A stretch of DNA of 64,000 nt from Denitratimonas yunnanensis (SeqCode) (GTDB lineage Bacteria; Pseudomonadota; Gammaproteobacteria; Xanthomonadales; Xanthomonadaceae): contig JAPMLR010000002.1 in the NCBI GenBank assembly GCA_026410415.1, positions 440,652 to 504,651 on the forward strand, written 5' to 3'. The notes under the pieces are model-generated. The model was given only the letters and a program-made list of their open reading frames with translations. It searched no databases and was not told where the DNA came from. The position numbers were made by a program, and so were the translations under genes. Positions 24,353 to 33,665 of this stretch are shown one piece after another (positions within the stretch are counted from its first letter, which is position 1; each line of letters opens with the position of its first letter).

Positions 24353-25276
24353 ATGGACATGAGCTGGCTGATGACGTCGTTGCTCATCGGTGCCGCCGTC
24401 GTCGCGGCGGGCCTGTGGCTACGCAACCCGCAGCGGCTATTGCGGATCGAATTTGCGCGCCAACGGTTGAGCGCCGGCGCGCGGGTGAAGCGGGCGGCGC
24501 TGCCGGATGGCGAGGTGGTGTATCTGGAAGCAGGGCGCGGTACGCCGGTGCTGTACGTGCACGGTTTCACTGGCATGAAGGAGAACTGGCTTCCGCTGAT
24601 TGCCACGATGGGGGCCACCCACACCCACATTGCGCCTGATCTGCCGGGCTGGGGCGAGAGCCAGCGCTATGCCACGCACGATTACGGCTATGCGGCTCAG
24701 GCCGACCGGCTGGCGAGATTCATCGACACGTGCATCGGTGGTCCGGTGGATGTGGTCGGGCATTCCATGGGGGGCGGCATCGCGGCGGTGTTGGCGGCGC
24801 GCCACCCGGCGAGGGTCAAGCGCCTGGTGTTGATGGATGCCGCCGGTGTGCGGTTTACCGACAACGCGTTCGGTCTGGACGTGATGCAGGGACGCAACCC
24901 GTTCGCTGTCGATGACGAGGCATCCCTGACGCGATTCCTGTCTCTGGTCTTCGAGCGTCCACCATGGGTGCCGAAGCGCATTGCGCGTTACATGGTGACG
25001 CAGCGCATCGGTGATGCCGAGTTCGAGCAATGTGTGCTGGATGCGATCGGTCGCAGCGAGGATGCGTTTCTGCCCGAGCGTGAGGCCGGGAACATTCGGG
25101 CACCGACGCTGCTGCTCTGGTGTCGAGGCGACCGCGTCGTCGATGCCAGCGCGGCGGAGATCTATGCTTCGCGCATTCCGCGCAATCATGTCGTAATGTT
25201 GGATGGCAGCAGCCACATGCCGATGTACGAATGCAAGGTCGCCACCGCAGTCGCTCTCAAGGAGTTTCTCGCATGA
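24353..25276 (+). CDS. alpha/beta-fold hydrolase with N-terminal membrane anchor
   Basis: 307 residues. An N-terminal hydrophobic helix (about 5-24) anchors the protein. The fold motifs are YVHGFTGMKENW (oxyanion region), GHSMGG with nucleophile S138, LLWCRGDRVVD supplying the acid, and GSSHMPMYE with the catalytic histidine. Closest in look to lipase/esterase or haloperoxidase-like hydrolases, substrate unknown. Its stop overlaps the start of a lipoprotein gene (ATGA). Confidence 0.82.
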   Translation: MDMSWLMTSLLIGAAVVAAGLWLRNPQRLLRIEFARQRLSAGARVKRAALPDGEVVYLEAGRGTPVLYVHGFTGMKENWLPLIATMGATHTHIAPDLPGWGESQRYATHDYGYAAQADRLARFIDTCIGGPVDVVGHSMGGGIAAVLAARHPARVKRLVLMDAAGVRFTDNAFGLDVMQGRNPFAVDDEASLTRFLSLVFERPPWVPKRIARYMVTQRIGDAEFEQCVLDAIGRSEDAFLPEREAGNIRAPTLLLWCRGDRVVDASAAEIYASRIPRNHVVMLDGSSHMPMYECKVATAVALKEFLA

Positions 25277-26019
25277 ATTCGTTCCCGTTACGTCCGATCG
25301 CAGCACTTGCCCTGGTGGCCGCATTGGCAGCGCTTGCCGGCTGTGGCCCGAGCGAAGCGGAAAGGCAGGCGCAGGCCCAGGCCAAGATGCAGGCGCGCAT
25401 GGAGGCCGAGGCCCAGAAACAACTTGGCAACTTCCAGCAACTCAAGGCCTCGGGGCGTTCCGATCTGGCATTGAATGTCGCCGACCATGTGCTGAAGACT
25501 TTCCCGCAGACGCAGGCCGCGGTGGTGTTGAAAGCCGAGGTCGAGCCACTGCGTGTGCAAATGCAGACCGAGCGTGAAGCGCGCCGGCTTGCGGATCTTT
25601 GGGTCTACCACGACGAGCACGATGCCGACGCGGGTGGCCGAGTTCGCACGGCCTACATCTTCGCCAGGGATCCGCTCGCCAAACAGCCTGGCAAGGAGGC
25701 GGCGCGCGCTCGGCTCGTGCTGCGTCGCCATCCACAGTGGGGCGATGACGTGTACCTGCTTTCCGAACACGGTCCGTTCGCATGCGGCTCGCCCTGTCGC
25801 CTGAGCGTGACTTTCGATGGCGCCGCTGCGCGCACGGTGTCTGGCGAGATTCCTGCAACCGGCGAGCACGCGATCTTCGTCAAGGACTTCGCCTACTTCG
25901 TCCAGCACCTGCCCGAGGCCGGCGTGGTGAGCATCGATGCGACGCTGGCGGACGGCAGCGCGCATACCCTGGTGTTCGAGGTGGGTGGCTACGATCCAGC
26001 GACGATCGGCGCACGCTGA
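25273..26019 (+). CDS. lipoprotein of unknown function
   Basis: 248 residues. Signal peptide with lipobox LAGC (C24), then a charged, glutamine-rich helix (residues about 27-60, many AQAQAKMQA-like repeats) and a C-terminal beta-rich domain with two cysteines in FACGSPCRL that may form a disulfide. No enzymatic motif. Coupled to the preceding hydrolase by an ATGA overlap, so the two may work at the same membrane. Confidence 0.7.
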   Translation: MNSFPLRPIAALALVAALAALAGCGPSEAERQAQAQAKMQARMEAEAQKQLGNFQQLKASGRSDLALNVADHVLKTFPQTQAAVVLKAEVEPLRVQMQTEREARRLADLWVYHDEHDADAGGRVRTAYIFARDPLAKQPGKEAARARLVLRRHPQWGDDVYLLSEHGPFACGSPCRLSVTFDGAAARTVSGEIPATGEHAIFVKDFAYFVQHLPEAGVVSIDATLADGSAHTLVFEVGGYDPATIGAR

Positions 26020-26135
26020 GGTACGCGGCGCGGCGGATGTGCAGCCGCCGGAGTCTCTCGTGTTTCGATGCAGCGTTGGAGCCTGACGCAGGCTCCGAGC
26101 GTCTGCAGTGCAGAAGCGTGCCCCGTGCAGACATG

Positions 26136-26160
26136 AAAAACCCGGCGCGCCGGCCGGGTT
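26136..26160 (-). terminator. intrinsic terminator for tRNA-Val
   Basis: On the minus strand the stem AACCCGG/CCGGGTT (26154-26160 and 26139-26145, 8-base loop) runs into TTTTT (26136-26140). It lies 43 bases beyond the 3' end of tRNA-Val. It could also act weakly on the plus-strand lipoprotein transcript. Confidence 0.8.
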
Positions 26161-26202
26161 GTCTGGAGCCATCCAGAAGCACTTGTGATCCAAGGTTCCG
26201 GA

Positions 26203-26277
26203 TGGTGGGCGGTACAGGGTTCGAACCTGTGACCCCTACCATGTCAAGGTAGTGCTCTACCGCTGAGCTAACCGCCC
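26203..26277 (-). tRNA. tRNA-Val (anticodon GAC)
   Basis: A 75-base cloverleaf with encoded CCA. Acceptor stem GGGCGGT/ACCGCCC, D arm GCTCAGCGGTAGAGC, anticodon stem CTACC/GGTAG around TTGACAT (anticodon GAC, reading GUC/GUU), T arm ACAGGTTCGAACCCTGT. Stand-alone gene followed by its own terminator. Confidence 0.97.
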
Positions 26278-26362
26278 GATGCGCTGTCGCCTGCGGCCAG
26301 GCCGAGGAGCGAAGGGCGCGCATTATGGCATTGCGGCGAGCAGGACTCAAGCTGTTGCGGGC

Positions 26363-27067
26363 TCATTCCTGTGAGCGATTGGTTGGCTTGGCCGCAGCGG
26401 TACCCAGGTCGGCGATGCGCCACAGTGCCAACGCGGCGTAACTGCGGAACGGTGCCCAGCATGCGCCGCGTGCGTCCAGTGCCTTGGGAGTGGGCAGGTC
26501 GGTCAGGCGATCGATCTGTTGCGCGCCCTTGCGCACCCCCAGGTCGTCGATGGGCAGCACGTCGGGGCGGCCGAGTCGGAAGATGAGCATCATTTCGACG
26601 GTCCAGCGACCGATGCCTCGCACCGGCGTGAGTGCGGCGACGATGGCATCGCTGGAGAGTCCGGCCATGTCGTCCATCGAGGGGATGTCTCCGTGCGCCG
26701 CGCGCTCGGAAAGATCGCGCAGTGCGCGCACCTTGTTGCCCGAGACACCACAGCCGCGCAATGTCTCGTCGTCCACGCGCGAAAGCGTGTCGGCATGCAG
26801 TACCTCCGAGGCGATGGCCTTTTCGACGCGTCCGACGATGGTGGCAGCGGCTTTGCCGCTGAGTTGCTGGTAGAGGATGGCGCGGGCCAGTGCGTCGACC
26901 GGGTCGAAGGACGCCTGCCAGCGCGGGTCGGGGGCAATCGGCTCGATCTTCGTCAGCCAGCGCGCGAATTTTCGATCGCGGGCGACGTGGCTGTGGGCGG
27001 CTTGGACATCGAAGCCGCGTGGATGGGAGATGCTCACGGTGATCTTCGGTGGGGGATGACGATTCAC
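26363..27067 (-). CDS. DNA-3-methyladenine glycosylase II (AlkA-like, HhH-GPD)
   Basis: 234 residues of the HhH-GPD superfamily: LARAILYQQLSGKAAATI, the helix-hairpin-helix LTPVRGIGRWTVEMMLIF and the catalytic aspartate in DVLPIDDLGVRKG. It lacks the N-terminal TBP-like domain of E. coli AlkA and resembles the compact AlkA/Mag1 form. It removes alkylated purines from DNA in base excision repair. Single gene on the minus strand. Confidence 0.88.
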   Translation of the reverse strand: MNRHPPPKITVSISHPRGFDVQAAHSHVARDRKFARWLTKIEPIAPDPRWQASFDPVDALARAILYQQLSGKAAATIVGRVEKAIASEVLHADTLSRVDDETLRGCGVSGNKVRALRDLSERAAHGDIPSMDDMAGLSSDAIVAALTPVRGIGRWTVEMMLIFRLGRPDVLPIDDLGVRKGAQQIDRLTDLPTPKALDARGACWAPFRSYAALALWRIADLGTAAAKPTNRSQE

Positions 27068-27141
27068 TCTACCTTGGAAAAACCCGGGCTTTCATCCTGC
27101 GGCGGCGGGTTCCACGGTTGCCGTCATGGACAACGGCAACT

Positions 27142-27169
27142 AAAAACCGGGGCGCACCAGGCGCCCCGG
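27142..27169 (-). terminator. intrinsic terminator of the penicillin-amidase gene
   Basis: Perfect 9-bp stem (CCGGGGCGC 27147-27155 with its complement 27161-27169, 5-base loop) followed on the minus strand by TTTTT (27142-27146). It lies 25 bases past the amidase stop codon. Confidence 0.88.
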
Positions 27170-27194
27170 AGAACATGCTTCATGTCGATTCGGA

Positions 27195-30056
27195 TCAGCG
27201 TGGTGCAAACTCCATCCGCATCACGGCACCGGCTTCGGATACGTCAGGATCGATGACCAGCGGCTTGTAGCCGTTCACCAGCCACAGCGGCAGTTGGCTG
27301 ATGTAGCCCATGCCGCCGGGGTTGCCGTCCTGACCGCCAGGCGCGATCTGGAGCAGCGTCGGCGTGTCGGTCATCTCGCCGATGAAGCGACGTACCGGGC
27401 CGGAGCCGAAGGTGAAGCCGTTGACGCTGTTGGCGCGGGCATTGTGGCCGGAGGCATCCACCACGTCGAAGCCGCCTTGGCGGGCCAGTCCGGGCAGGCC
27501 TTCGGCAAGGTTCTGGAACGGATAGCCGGCAATGCCCGGAATGCTCAGCGCATCGCCCAGGGTGTGGCGGAAGGTGATGCGGTGCAGCTTGCCCCAACGG
27601 TAGTCGTTCAGGTCGGTCGAGCCGCCGAAGGCCGGTGCAAAGGCCTCGCTGGCGAGCAGGTTGAGGCCGTCACGGACGCTGCCCAGAAGCACGCAGTCGC
27701 GACGTACGTCGGCTGGTGCGGTGGCCAGATCGGACGAGACCTTCCTGAAGAAGTCCAGGCCGGATGCGCCCTTGCCACCGAGCGGACCGAATGCGTCGAG
27801 CTGGAACTTGAGGCCGGCATAAGCTTCGTTTGCGCCGGGCAGATAGCTGCTCAGGCCCACGTTGGACAGGGTGTAGTCGATCGTGTTGCGGATCAGCTGG
27901 CCACGGGTGACGGCCCAGAGCGTGGCGCCGACGGAACGGCTGATTTCCGCTTCCGATGGCTCCGGCAGGGCGAACGGATGGTCGCCAGCGTCGTAACCTT
28001 CGCGGATGCCGGTGGGGGTCGAGAAGTCCCACGCGGCAAGGCGGTCGAGGGCTTCGGCCAGCGTGGCATCGTCGTCGTATCCGCAAGACTCGACATTGGC
28101 GCGAGCATTGAGCACGTGCGGCAGCACCAGTTCGGCATCGAGCTGCTGCACGTTGGCCTGCAGTTTCATCATGTCGGGAATGGTGATGTTGCCGCGCTCG
28201 ATCAGGCTCTGCAGCTCGCGGTCGATGCGGCCCATGCGGTACGACGAATGGCCGGGTGCGTAGTACAGGATGCCGCCGTTCGGGCGGGCCTGATTCACCG
28301 GGTTGTTGTCGAACGTGGTGCCGACCGGGTCGTTGTTGGCGTTGGCGATGTAACCCCGTGCCGGGTTGATGCTGTAGGGCATCTCTTCGGGCGAGAGGAT
28401 TTCGTACGGCACATGTTGGGCGGGATAGCGGTTCTGCGGCCGCATCCATTCGTTGCCGCCGGTGCCGCTGCGGATGATGAACGGTGGCACACCGTTCACG
28501 GTGCCGGCCTGGAGGTCTTCGCGAATTGGCGCTTCGGCACTGATGAAGTAGGCGATGTTGCCTTCCTTGTCGGCATAGGCGAAGTTCTGTGAGCCCACGT
28601 CGAAGTACTGAACCGCCGCGCGGAACTCGTCCAGATTGCTGGCGCGATTGATCCGGCGGAAGGCCTCAAGCTCGAATGTCGGTCCCCAGCCGGTGTACTG
28701 GATCGACAGGCCGGTGTTGCCCGTGATCGACACCACCGGGCCGTTGTTGCGGCGCGGAACGACGATGGTGATGCCGCCGTTGGTGTATCCAATGGAGTTG
28801 TTGCGCACGACGTTGTCGGCCACGCCGTCACCGACCTGGTTCACGAAGTAGCTCTGGAATACCCACAACACGGGCTCGCGGGTACCGTTGTAGATCGTGT
28901 GCGTCGGCAGGCCGTAGGAGTTGAGGACGAACTGCTCCTGATAGGTGTCGGTGACGTCGAGCGAGTTGGTGGTCAGGCCCCAGCAGAAGTCCGACGTGCA
29001 GCCCAGCAGTGGCCACGGTGTGCCCGGCGCGATGGAACCCACGGTGTTCATCGGCTGGCTGTAGCGCGGATCGTTGGAAACGACATGACCTTCCTGGAAC
29101 AGCATGGGCGTGCCCAGGGAGAGGTGCGGGTCGTTGGCCAGGATCGGGCGGCCGGAGGCGGTGTGTTCGCCACCCACGATCCACCAGTTGCTGCCGGCGC
29201 GGTCCTCGCGGCGCTTGAGGTGCGGGGCGATGATGGGGTTGTTGGCGATCTGGTCGCGATAGGTCTCGGCCAGGCTCAGCAGCGAAGGATCGAGTGGCGC
29301 GGAGGTAGGCGCTGCACCGCTCTTGGGCAGAGCATCGGCCCCGCCGGCCTTGGCTTGGGTCGAAGCGCTGGCGCCACCTGGAACGAAGTCGGGAATCGAG
29401 GCGCGTGCATCCGGTGGTGCGGAGCGGTGCGTATCGCCGAAAAACAGCGCATTGCCATCGAAGCCGGCAGCGGCACCGGCCTGCTGGTACGCGCCGAGGC
29501 GGATGGTGTAGTCGATCTCCAGATCGAACGAGAGCTGGTAGGCCAGCAGCTTGCCGATCACCACCGAATCCACCGGTGTCCATGGATCAGCCGAGGTCAG
29601 TTCCAGCGCGCCGTATTCCACCGGCAACGGATGGGTGGCAAGCCAGGCGTTGACGCCATGCGCGTAGGCGGTGAGCTGGCCCCGCAGTTCGGCAGGATAC
29701 TTGGCCCAGGTTTCCCAGGCGGCGCGGCGCAAACCGAGGGTGCGGACCTGAATGTCCTGCGCCAGACCGGCGGCGCCTACCAGTTCGGCGACCGTGCCGC
29801 TGGCGCCGCGACGCAGCGTGTCCATTTGGAAGAAGCGAGTGCGGGCATGGTTGTAGCCCATCAACCACGCAGCGTCTTCGTCGGTAGCCGCGGTGACGGT
29901 CGGAATGCCTTCGGCATCGTAGGTGATCGTGCCCGGCTGGCTCAGGCCTGGCCCCTGAATCGTTTCGGCACTGGCGGCGTTGGCGGCGAAGATCGAGGCG
30001 ATCGCAAGTGCGATCAGTGTGCGCTTGCGCACGGCGGTGTTCTGCGTGTTGTTCAT
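27195..30056 (-). CDS. secreted penicillin-amidase-family N-terminal nucleophile hydrolase
   Basis: 953 residues. Signal peptide to about A30 (AANAASA-ET). The alpha-chain part (31 to about 288) carries ITYDAEGIPTVTA and AAWLMGYNHARTRFFQMD; the autocatalytic nucleophile is S289 in DRAGSNWWIVGGEHTASG, followed by ILANDPHL. The precursor should be cut before S289 to give alpha and beta chains. Family members hydrolyse penicillins, acyl-homoserine lactones or other amides; the 80-residue Ala/Pro-rich stretch before S289 is a removable spacer. The protein is longer than AHL acylases (about 770-800 residues), so a substrate cannot be assigned. Single gene with its own terminator. Confidence 0.9.
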   Translation of the reverse strand: MNNTQNTAVRKRTLIALAIASIFAANAASAETIQGPGLSQPGTITYDAEGIPTVTAATDEDAAWLMGYNHARTRFFQMDTLRRGASGTVAELVGAAGLAQDIQVRTLGLRRAAWETWAKYPAELRGQLTAYAHGVNAWLATHPLPVEYGALELTSADPWTPVDSVVIGKLLAYQLSFDLEIDYTIRLGAYQQAGAAAGFDGNALFFGDTHRSAPPDARASIPDFVPGGASASTQAKAGGADALPKSGAAPTSAPLDPSLLSLAETYRDQIANNPIIAPHLKRREDRAGSNWWIVGGEHTASGRPILANDPHLSLGTPMLFQEGHVVSNDPRYSQPMNTVGSIAPGTPWPLLGCTSDFCWGLTTNSLDVTDTYQEQFVLNSYGLPTHTIYNGTREPVLWVFQSYFVNQVGDGVADNVVRNNSIGYTNGGITIVVPRRNNGPVVSITGNTGLSIQYTGWGPTFELEAFRRINRASNLDEFRAAVQYFDVGSQNFAYADKEGNIAYFISAEAPIREDLQAGTVNGVPPFIIRSGTGGNEWMRPQNRYPAQHVPYEILSPEEMPYSINPARGYIANANNDPVGTTFDNNPVNQARPNGGILYYAPGHSSYRMGRIDRELQSLIERGNITIPDMMKLQANVQQLDAELVLPHVLNARANVESCGYDDDATLAEALDRLAAWDFSTPTGIREGYDAGDHPFALPEPSEAEISRSVGATLWAVTRGQLIRNTIDYTLSNVGLSSYLPGANEAYAGLKFQLDAFGPLGGKGASGLDFFRKVSSDLATAPADVRRDCVLLGSVRDGLNLLASEAFAPAFGGSTDLNDYRWGKLHRITFRHTLGDALSIPGIAGYPFQNLAEGLPGLARQGGFDVVDASGHNARANSVNGFTFGSGPVRRFIGEMTDTPTLLQIAPGGQDGNPGGMGYISQLPLWLVNGYKPLVIDPDVSEAGAVMRMEFAPR

Positions 30057-30089
30057 GGCTCCCTCCCGGATAGAGAAGGGGATTATGCG

Positions 30090-30101
30090 TACGCCGGCGT
30101 A
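30090..30101. promoter_or_regulatory. 12-base palindrome upstream of the amidase gene
   Basis: TACGCCGGCGTA is a perfect palindrome 34-45 bases before the amidase start codon and just after the DUF423 stop region. The minus strand also shows GGGCTTTTTTT at 30107-30118, possibly an attenuator or weak terminator for DUF423. Operator function is a guess. Confidence 0.25.
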
Positions 30102-30143
30102 GGGAAAAAAAGCCCTTCGGATGTGACTGCGATGCGGGATTGT

Positions 30144-30536
30144 TTATCGCACTGCAACATCGTCAGCAGTGTTGGGTTGCAGCATTGCCATCGCGCACGA
30201 CAACCATCCGAGCATGAAGGCGATGCCTCCGATCGGCGCCATCGCCGTCGAAGCGCCCCACAGTGCGCCTGCGACGAGACTGCCACTGAAGGAAATGCAC
30301 CCGGCGAGCCAGAGCACGAGACTCGCCGACGCCCATCGACCACGTTGCCGCAGCGCAAAAACCGCGAGCGCAAAACCGTGGAAAAAAAGATGCAGTGCGG
30401 CGGTATCCAGGCGTGACTTGGCCACGTCAGGCGCGGCATGCGCGGCATACGCACCCAATCCCACGGCCACTGCGCAGAACACGGCACCGAGTGCGGCAGC
30501 GAAGCGGTGGATTGCGGGGACGCGGGTTCCGGTCAT
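30144..30536 (-). CDS. DUF423 (YgdD-like) membrane protein
   Basis: 130 residues from ATG 30536 (MTGTRVPAIHRF); an extra 13 codons upstream are not family-like. Four hydrophobic helices in the DUF423 pattern: ALGAVFCAVAVGLGAYAAHA, LHLFFHGFALAVFALR, LWLAGCISFSGSL and APIGGIAFMLGWLS. Small inner-membrane protein of unknown role. It lies upstream of the amidase gene on the same strand, 87 bases apart. Confidence 0.85.
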   Translation of the reverse strand: MTGTRVPAIHRFAAALGAVFCAVAVGLGAYAAHAAPDVAKSRLDTAALHLFFHGFALAVFALRQRGRWASASLVLWLAGCISFSGSLVAGALWGASTAMAPIGGIAFMLGWLSCAMAMLQPNTADDVAVR

Positions 30537-30583
30537 GGGGACTCCTGACAATCGCGAATCAACGGATGCTGCCACCCGATGTC

Positions 30584-30695
30584 GTCATTGCGGGCCGGCG
30601 GGATTGCCGTGGATTCGATCCGGGCCGGACGATCTCCACGGATGGCCATTCATCCCGACAGCGTCGGAATCGGTTCGCCGTCGGCCCGCAATGAC
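30584..30695. repeat. 112-base palindromic, MITE-like element
   Basis: The ends are perfect 14-base inverted repeats, GTCATTGCGGGCCG (30584-30597) and its complement (30682-30695). Inside lies a second inverted pair, CCGTGGA and TCCACGG, and several short symmetric pieces, so the whole unit would fold. No open frame. It fills the gap between DUF423 and the ABC operon, both on the minus strand. GTCATTGCGGGC-type ends are seen on dispersed intergenic repeats in other genomes; copy number here cannot be judged. Confidence 0.6.
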
Positions 30696-30708
30696 AGGTG
30701 CCTTCGCC

Positions 30709-31800
30709 TCAGCCTTTCGGCTTGAGGTAGTCCTCCAGCGATTTGTTCAGGTTGGAGGCCTTGAACGACGGCAGGACGTAGACCCAGGCGGCATGATCCT
30801 GCTGGAAGCGGGCAACGTCGTCGATCAGGGTGGCGAGGGTTGCTGCCGGCGGGCCTTCCTCGCCTGCGGCGGCATCGTTTGCAGGCTGGCGTGCGAGCCA
30901 GGCTTGCGCGGCATCCTCGTCCAGCGACATGTCGAAGCGCGCATGGGTTCGCCCCTCGCTCTGCCAGGACACGATCCGGATCAGGCGGCCGTCCACCAGC
31001 GTGAACAGGGTGGTCCGGGTTTTATCGGGTGCGGCGTGTTCGGTGGCCGGGAACACATCCTCGAAAACCAGTCCGGACAGGAAGCCGGCGAGCGCCTCAC
31101 GCTGGTAGCCGTCCGCAATTTCCCGGCCCCGCGGCAGGTTGACCAGGGCGAAGTCGGACGACGTGTCGTCCTCGGTGCGAGCCAGGTCGATCGTCCCGCC
31201 GTCCTCGCTGATCACCGAAATGGCCTGAATGCGGTTCGCGCCGATGTCGATGATGCGCTTCAGAAGCCAGTTGGCCGGGTTGCGCTCCACCGCGAGGTTG
31301 CTGCCGATCAGCCAGCTTTGCGCCTCGTCCGCGGCGCGCACGTAGGTTCCCGTCCCCCGCACGAGGTTGTCGCCGAAGACATGGGAGAACGTACGGTCAG
31401 GCGTGACGATGTCCACCCGAACGCCGTGTGCATCCGTTGCAGCGACGTCTTCCACGCCCAATTGGGCATGACGTTCGGGCAGCGCCGTTTTCGCCTCGAC
31501 ACGCCGCGCTGTGGCGATGCTGGAGAGGAGATGGCGCAGCTTTTCCAGATCCACGCGATAGCCTTCCTTTTCCACAAGGCCCCAGCCGGCCTCGCTGCGA
31601 TCCAGGGTCGCCAGCACGGTGTTGCCCGCGCCGGTGATGCGAACCTGAGTGACGCTGTCCAGCGCTTCGGAAAGTCCCGGCGCAAGCGGTCCGGGCTGGG
31701 CGGACGCAACCTCGGGTGTGCGCGACGAGGAGATCCAGACAGCGGCAAGCAGTGCCAACGCCGCAGTCAGGGCAATGATGACCAGTGAGCGGGTCTTCAT
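30709..31800 (-). CDS. DUF4340 protein of the Gld-like ABC operon
   Basis: 363 residues. One N-terminal membrane helix (about 5-23) then a long periplasmic domain of DUF4340 type made of repeated beta units (VTQVRITGAGNTVLATLDRSEAGW, split here as two strands; WLLKRIIDIGANRIQAISV). Last gene of a four-gene unit; its start overlaps the GldG-like stop (ATGA). DUF4340 proteins regularly follow GldA/GldF/GldG-like ABC genes, function unknown. Confidence 0.78.
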   Translation of the reverse strand: MKTRSLVIIALTAALALLAAVWISSSRTPEVASAQPGPLAPGLSEALDSVTQVRITGAGNTVLATLDRSEAGWGLVEKEGYRVDLEKLRHLLSSIATARRVEAKTALPERHAQLGVEDVAATDAHGVRVDIVTPDRTFSHVFGDNLVRGTGTYVRAADEAQSWLIGSNLAVERNPANWLLKRIIDIGANRIQAISVISEDGGTIDLARTEDDTSSDFALVNLPRGREIADGYQREALAGFLSGLVFEDVFPATEHAAPDKTRTTLFTLVDGRLIRIVSWQSEGRTHARFDMSLDEDAAQAWLARQPANDAAAGEEGPPAATLATLIDDVARFQQDHAAWVYVLPSFKASNLNKSLEDYLKPKG

Positions 31801-33656
31801 GCGGCAATCCTCCGCTGGCGGGCGCGCCAGCCGACGAATCCGAGTGCGCCGAACGTCAGCAGCAACGGCACGCCGGCAATGTTGAGGAACTTGAGCTTGC
31901 CGCCGAGCGCCTGGATGTCCTCATCGAGCTGGCGGCGTACCTGGCGCAGATCCTTGCGGATGCGCAACTTCTCGTCTTGGAAGCGCAACAGCTCGGTCTG
32001 CTGTTCCGCGCTGAGCGTGAGCGCGTTGCCGCCGGGCTGGGTTTGCTGGAGTGCGGCCAGCTTCTCCTCGGTTTCCTGCAGGCGCGCTTGCAACTCGCGC
32101 TCCTTGGCGCGGAAGCGTGCATCGGCCTCGACGCGCAATGCGTCCACGGTGGTGAACGGCCGGCTGGAACCGGCGCGCGTGCGCACTGCGATGAGGTCCG
32201 CGCTGCCGATCAGATTGTCGATGGCATTGATGACGAAGTCGCCGTTGCTGGCGAACGCATTGACCACGCGCTGGCCGAAGAACTGTTGCACCTGTGCCCA
32301 CAGGCGGTCGCTCAACAGGTCGGTGTCGGCCACCAGGACGATGTTCGCGGGGTCGGTGCTCTGCGCGAGGTGCCCGTCGCCCTGGCGATCCGGAAAGGCC
32401 GAGTCCAGCGTACCGATGAGACGGACGGCGATCGCGTAGCGCTCGCCAGTGGGAGAAAAGTCGGCATAGAGCTGGGCCGGGTTGGTCGAATGGCGCAGCC
32501 GTTGTGCATCGGTGGTGCTGGCATTGGCCGAGCTTTGCAGCAATGGTTCGAGACGGACCTTGGCGTTGTCCGCCAGCCCGAAGCTGCCGACGCTGGACAG
32601 GTTGATCGTGCCCAGTTGCGCGGTCACCACATCGTCGGGGTTGGCGTCGTCACGCGAAAGGCCGATCACGCCCGGATGGCGTACCGGCGGCGTACCTTGC
32701 TGGAGCTGGATTTCCAGGGCGCGCTGTGCATCGAGAACGACGCGGCCGGGGTCGTAACTCACGCCCCAGGCGGCGAAGAGTTCGGGGAGGTCGGACGAGG
32801 CATCATCGAGCATCGCCTGGGTTGGGTCGGCACCCGTCGCAGGTGTCTGCGCTTCCGCGTCGGGATCGACAAAGGCGAGAAGGTGCCCGCCGCGCAGCAC
32901 GAACTGGTCGATGGCATACAGCGTGTCGGAAGAAAGATGGCGGGGATGCACCACGACCAGCGCCTTCACTTCGTCGGGGATCGCCGTGACATCGGTTTCC
33001 ACGCGCTGGATCTGGAACAGGTTCCGCATTTCGCCGTCGATCACCCAGCCCGGCGAGGGACGACCGGCGGAGGGATCGAAACTGGGCCCCATCGGCAAGG
33101 TGCTCATCACGCCCACCACGGGGCGGGTATCGCTTGCCAGACTGGAAACCAGCTTGGCCACGTCGTACTCCAGGAACGCTTCCTTGTCCGGCTGGAAGAA
33201 CGGAATCGTCGCCTCGTTGCCGATGGCGTTGGTGCCGGCCAGGCCGAAGAACAGGGTGTCGCCGGCGTTGCCGACGGGAACGGCCTGTAGTCCCATCGCA
33301 GTGGCACGGTCCTCGTCCTCGGAGAACGGTTGCGGATCGATCACGGCAAGCCTCAGCTTGCCTCCCGAGCGCGCTGCCATCTCCTCCAGGAGTTCACGTA
33401 CGCGGCCGGCGTAGGTGCGCAGCTGGGGAAGGTCCCTTGCTGCATGTTCGGAGTAGTAGTAGGTCAGGTTCACCGGCTCGTCGAGCTTGGACAGGATCGC
33501 GGTGGTGCCGTCGGTCAGGGTATAGAGGCGGTGCTCGGTCAGGTCCATCCGGGCGCCGCGGAACAGGTGCCCGGTCAGCACCACCAGCGCGATGAAAAGG
33601 ATTGCCAGCGCCAGCAGTGCGACGCCGGTGGAGAGTCGTCGTTGAGTCAGGTTCAT
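31797..33656 (-). CDS. GldG-like ABC transporter auxiliary protein
   Basis: 619 residues. N-terminal membrane helix (about 12-32) followed at once by the family signature MDLTEHRLYTLTDGT, a large soluble periplasmic domain (ABC_transp_aux type, VVVHPRHLSSDTLYAIDQFVLRGG), a coiled-coil at about 510-590 (RLQETEEKLAALQQ, LRQVRRQLDED) and a C-terminal membrane helix (about 595-612). Known in the Bacteroidetes gliding complex as GldG, but the same trio occurs in many non-gliding Proteobacteria. 9 bases after the permease gene. Confidence 0.83.
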   Translation of the reverse strand: MNLTQRRLSTGVALLALAILFIALVVLTGHLFRGARMDLTEHRLYTLTDGTTAILSKLDEPVNLTYYYSEHAARDLPQLRTYAGRVRELLEEMAARSGGKLRLAVIDPQPFSEDEDRATAMGLQAVPVGNAGDTLFFGLAGTNAIGNEATIPFFQPDKEAFLEYDVAKLVSSLASDTRPVVGVMSTLPMGPSFDPSAGRPSPGWVIDGEMRNLFQIQRVETDVTAIPDEVKALVVVHPRHLSSDTLYAIDQFVLRGGHLLAFVDPDAEAQTPATGADPTQAMLDDASSDLPELFAAWGVSYDPGRVVLDAQRALEIQLQQGTPPVRHPGVIGLSRDDANPDDVVTAQLGTINLSSVGSFGLADNAKVRLEPLLQSSANASTTDAQRLRHSTNPAQLYADFSPTGERYAIAVRLIGTLDSAFPDRQGDGHLAQSTDPANIVLVADTDLLSDRLWAQVQQFFGQRVVNAFASNGDFVINAIDNLIGSADLIAVRTRAGSSRPFTTVDALRVEADARFRAKERELQARLQETEEKLAALQQTQPGGNALTLSAEQQTELLRFQDEKLRIRKDLRQVRRQLDEDIQALGGKLKFLNIAGVPLLLTFGALGFVGWRARQRRIAA

Positions 33657-33665
33657 GGCGGTTCC

